Source of the DNA: Planctomycetota bacterium
GTDB lineage: Bacteria > Planctomycetota > B15-G4 > SIAN01
Direction: 5' to 3'
Assembly: GCA_028289345.1 (NCBI GenBank)
Contig: JANQQL010000008.1
Location: 1 to 64,000 of the forward strand
Length of the DNA: 64,000 nt
The position numbers were made by a program, and so were the translations under genes. Below, piece by piece: positions 61,560-64,000 of the stretch (position 1 is the stretch's first letter; each line of letters begins with the position of its first letter). The notes beneath the pieces are model-generated. The model was not told the DNA's origin. It made no database searches and saw only the letters and a program-made list of their open reading frames with translations.

Positions 61560-62360
61560 TCACGATGGCCCCGCGACAGCCGCGGACGCGACCTCGCGCT
61601 GCCGGTGGAGGATTCGCTTGCCGAAGAGAGTCCCGATGCAACACGCTGTAGCAAGATCTGCTAGACACACCCACATCGTGGACACTGAAAGTCCCAAATG
61701 CCGCAGACTTTCCGCCAGCGCCAGAAACCCGAACCAACCAAACACGACGATCTCAACTGCAATGCCTGCGACGAAAAAACAAGCGAGGCCCTCCCCATGG
61801 ACTCTCGTGGTCTGAAGCTTGCGGTTAAGCACTAGGGCGGGCCACGCAGAAGCAGCAACAAGAGCGAAGACGACAAAGCCTACGAACGGGAAAGACAGCC
61901 AAACCTCGGCATGACTCCAAGAAGCCGTAGCCGCGGTTTTCCCTGGACCACTGATGAGCGCATCAATACTCACACCCCAAACAGCCCCCCAGAACACTGC
62001 CGTGGAACCAAATACATCTGCTGAAAGATCATCCTGGTCCGGCAACAGTCCCGCCGCATTGCGCACAACGACTGCAACAAACCAGGCCATCACAAAGAAG
62101 CCGGTTCCGTATACCAGAGCTCCTAGTCCAGCCTGAACCGCGGCATACCACCCTCCAATGAATCCCACCATTGGCAACAGCCAGTGCGTCAAGCCAACCG
62201 CACCAGCCCACTTAAGAGCGCGCAACGGCGTATCGAAGTGGCGAAACCGGCTGACCGTAGCAATCATGGCATCTGCTGCGATTCCAATTCCGACGGCGGC
62301 GTTGACTAGCAAGTATTCTTCCAAAAGTACAAGAGTGCCTTCCTGGCCGTGCCGAGGCAT
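61560..62360 (-). CDS. Six-helix membrane protein, MntP/CadD-like (LysE superfamily)
   Basis: The protein is 266 aa with six predicted membrane helices in two repeats. Each repeat starts with an acidic helix motif seen in manganese exporter MntP and cadmium exporter CadD: AVGIGIAADAMIATVSRF in the first and FWGAVWGVSIDALISGPG in the second. The helices between (THWLLPMVGFIGGWYAAVQA, FFVMAWFVAVVVRNAAGLL) also fit. The protein is longer than MntP (about 190 aa) and has extra hydrophobic segments, so it is a divergent member. Metal or other cation efflux is inferred, not shown. The start is uncertain within about 16 codons. Confidence 0.65.
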   Translation of the reverse strand: MPRHGQEGTLVLLEEYLLVNAAVGIGIAADAMIATVSRFRHFDTPLRALKWAGAVGLTHWLLPMVGFIGGWYAAVQAGLGALVYGTGFFVMAWFVAVVVRNAAGLLPDQDDLSADVFGSTAVFWGAVWGVSIDALISGPGKTAATASWSHAEVWLSFPFVGFVVFALVAASAWPALVLNRKLQTTRVHGEGLACFFVAGIAVEIVVFGWFGFLALAESLRHLGLSVSTMWVCLADLATACCIGTLFGKRILHRQREVASAAVAGPS

Positions 62361-62900
62361 CTCGTAGACGCCTGCCCACCAAGCCTCGCAGACGACAAAG
62401 ACTCCTCTCCCGTGAGACCCTGAATGAGAGGAACAATACGCGATCTACGAAGTCCGGCGTCTAAGAAAGCACCTGCCGCTGCCCGCCGTCCCCTTTCCAA
62501 GACTCAGGCCAAGTCATAAACAAGATCCGGACTTTCGCGCGAACCACCCCTCGTGAACTCAGTCGTGAAACCACCGCACGGGCGAGCGAGGACAACCCTC
62601 TCCGAAAAGAGACACAACCTGATTCAACTAGCAACCGCGGCAAGGGACGGAGTTCGAAGACTTCGCGCTTGAGGCTCGCACGAGCAGCCCTGCTCCCGCT
62701 ATCGACGCCAATCTCGCACGGAACGAACAACACTCTACTTCTGCGCCTCCGTCAGGTACATTGCCGCGCCCCGCATCGCGCATCCTCGCACCCAATTGGG
62801 ATCAGTTTCTGCCTCGCTACCACGTGGGTGCGGCTCCATTGCTTCTACACTGCAGAAAGCACTATCAGACCACACCTCCACAAGGAACGCGAGGTCACCC
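62361..62900. other. Upstream region of the AAA ATPase gene
   Basis: About 540 bp between divergent genes. A weak sigma70-like pair, TTGCTT (62839-62844) and TATCAG (62863-62868), 18-bp spacer, sits 33 bp before the ATPase ATG. Short frames in it are not convincing. G+C starts to drop here. Confidence 0.4.
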
Positions 62901-64000
62901 ATGCAGATCCTGGAATTAGAAATCAAGAATCTCAAGAACATCACAGTTCTCGAGCCAATGTCGTTTACTCGACAAGTCACGTTGATCTATGGAAACAACG
63001 GGGTTGGCAAGACAACGATCCTCGAGGCGATTTCCTTACTTGGTCATGTCTCCAGTTTCCGGAGAATCTGCAAGGGCCTCGACGCAACGGAGGAGTCCCC
63101 GTCTCTCCTGTTTGAGACGCATGGTAAAGACTTGCCGCAAGACTCCGATGCGTTTCGCGATATCCAGACAACACTCGCTAGCAGTGACAGTGTTTCTCGA
63201 TGGTTTCGAGAGTATGACGATAACCTGCCTGGAGCTGCGATTCGATTCTCTGTCAGAACGGACCTAGACGGCGCAAATGACCCCCTAGAGCTGTTCGCCT
63301 ACTTCCGTCAAACCACCACACTTTCAATCACGCAAGCTCTATCCAGACAACGAGACGACATGTCGATGAACGATCACTTTGCGTTGATCTACTCATCGTC
63401 ACAGAAGAAGGGAGTGGATGCGTTAGTCGAGCACACCCTCCTAAACACACCGCACACCATACGAGAGTCTGGGGAGGACGTGATCATTGAAAGGTCATCT
63501 TCCCAAGAAGGTGGGTTCGGCTTGGTTAGCTACATCAACACAGACCTCAATGATTTCGGCAGGAAGAACGACATCAGGGAGTCGGTAAAAGACCTTCGCA
63601 ACAATTTTGTGACAGAGATGATCAAGAGGTTGAAAGTGCCGTTTGACGGCCCGAACGGCTCTTTCAGATTCTTAAACTCCCACCCGGATGCACGAGATCA
63701 AGACCGCGAACTAGCTCTAAATCCGATTCTCGAACATATCATCACAGACTACCGCGAGCACTTCCCCTCCCATTCGACAAACGATTCTGACAGTAGTCCA
63801 GTCTTCAGGATCACACAATGTTCGTATGACGAAGCCAGAGTCGGCGATGAACTCGTGCTTCGAGCGAAACGTCGCGGAGAGACGCAACCCTCAAGTCTCG
63901 ACTACATGAGCGCGGGCGAGAACGAATGCTTCTTCATTTTCATGCTTCTCCTCGGGCTCCCAATTAGAAACTCCATCATCCTTCTAGATGAGCCCGATCT
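62901..64000 (+). CDS. RecF/SMC-like AAA ATPase (C-terminus outside window)
   Basis: 366 codons are visible from ATG 62901, with GAGGT 7 nt upstream. The N-terminus is the RecF/OLD-type ATPase start: MQILELEIKNLKNI, Walker A GNNGVGKTTILEAIS (residues about 33-41). After a helical middle it reaches the ABC signature YMSAGENECFFIFMLLLGL and Walker B SIILLDEPD at the edge of the window. The DEPD ends at the last bases, so the distal part is missing. Such stand-alone ATPases often belong to OLD/Gabija/Septu-like anti-phage loci, or are DNA-repair proteins. The sequence is lower in G+C (near half) than its neighbours, a sign of recent transfer. Confidence 0.88.
   Translation, partial: MQILELEIKNLKNITVLEPMSFTRQVTLIYGNNGVGKTTILEAISLLGHVSSFRRICKGLDATEESPSLLFETHGKDLPQDSDAFRDIQTTLASSDSVSRWFREYDDNLPGAAIRFSVRTDLDGANDPLELFAYFRQTTTLSITQALSRQRDDMSMNDHFALIYSSSQKKGVDALVEHTLLNTPHTIRESGEDVIIERSSSQEGGFGLVSYINTDLNDFGRKNDIRESVKDLRNNFVTEMIKRLKVPFDGPNGSFRFLNSHPDARDQDRELALNPILEHIITDYREHFPSHSTNDSDSSPVFRITQCSYDEARVGDELVLRAKRRGETQPSSLDYMSAGENECFFIFMLLLGLPIRNSIILLDEPD

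Noticed and set aside
1..64000. tRNA, rRNA, CRISPR array or insertion sequence
   Set aside because: I looked for T-loop motifs, regularly spaced repeats, transposase motifs and terminal inverted repeats and found none convincing. A dedicated scan could still find a divergent tRNA.

Overview
The window is about 60% G+C and looks like chromosome from a Planctomycetota-type bacterium. This is an inference from gene content, not a proven taxonomy. The supporting features are ECF sigma factor plus Ser/Thr kinase gene pairs, very large exported repeat proteins (FG-GAP, PD40, IPT/TIG with beta-helix, YadA-head, RHS), many carboxypeptidase-regulatory-like (CarboxypepD_reg) beta domains, a thioredoxin-CxxCH-PDZ protein and a redoxin/cytochrome c/copper type II monooxygenase fusion. 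Most genes have Shine-Dalgarno sites, and many same-strand neighbours overlap by 1-4 nt. No rRNA, tRNA, CRISPR array or insertion sequence was recognised.

Layout. 1-9.3 kb: exported proteins (FG-GAP, thioredoxin-fold-like, free YadA-head, small Cna-B-like protein, PD40 propeller) and a protein that fuses a sigma factor, a membrane helix and five CarboxypepD_reg domains. 9.6-12.9 kb: an ECF sigma + kinase-TPR operon. 13.1-17.7 kb: a five-gene operon of small envelope proteins and lipoproteins of unknown function, divergent from a TPR-like/HTH gene. 17.8-19.1 kb: a thioredoxin/CxxCH/PDZ gene with an in-frame TGA at a redox Cys position, probably selenocysteine. 19.4-23.1 kb: a second ECF + kinase operon, the kinase carrying an FGE-sulfatase domain, plus an NTF2-like protein. 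23.2-28.2 kb: a large IPT/beta-helix exoprotein and a decayed propeller pseudogene. 28.2-33.7 kb: a sigma factor / zinc anti-sigma-like / small membrane protein / giant membrane-anchored CarboxypepD_reg operon joined by short overlaps; it is the unfused counterpart of the 4.8 kb fusion. 34-35 kb: an excisionase-type antitoxin with a degenerate PIN toxin. 36-44 kb: a secreted repeat protein, an ArsR/SRPBCC-VOC pair, an SDR/TetR pair with matching operators, and a lipoprotein oligopeptidase B broken by a 4-bp duplication. 44.4-56.1 kb: an RHS giant followed by two large membrane proteins with glutamine-amidotransferase-like folds. 56.5-64 kb: a duplicated leader, gamma-glutamyltransferase, a hydrolase fragment, the copper monooxygenase fusion, an MntP-like membrane protein and the start of a lower-G+C AAA ATPase that may belong to a defence locus.

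The strongest leads are the candidate selenoprotein (17823-19076) and the sigma/CarboxypepD_reg signalling architecture, which is seen once as a fusion and once as an operon.
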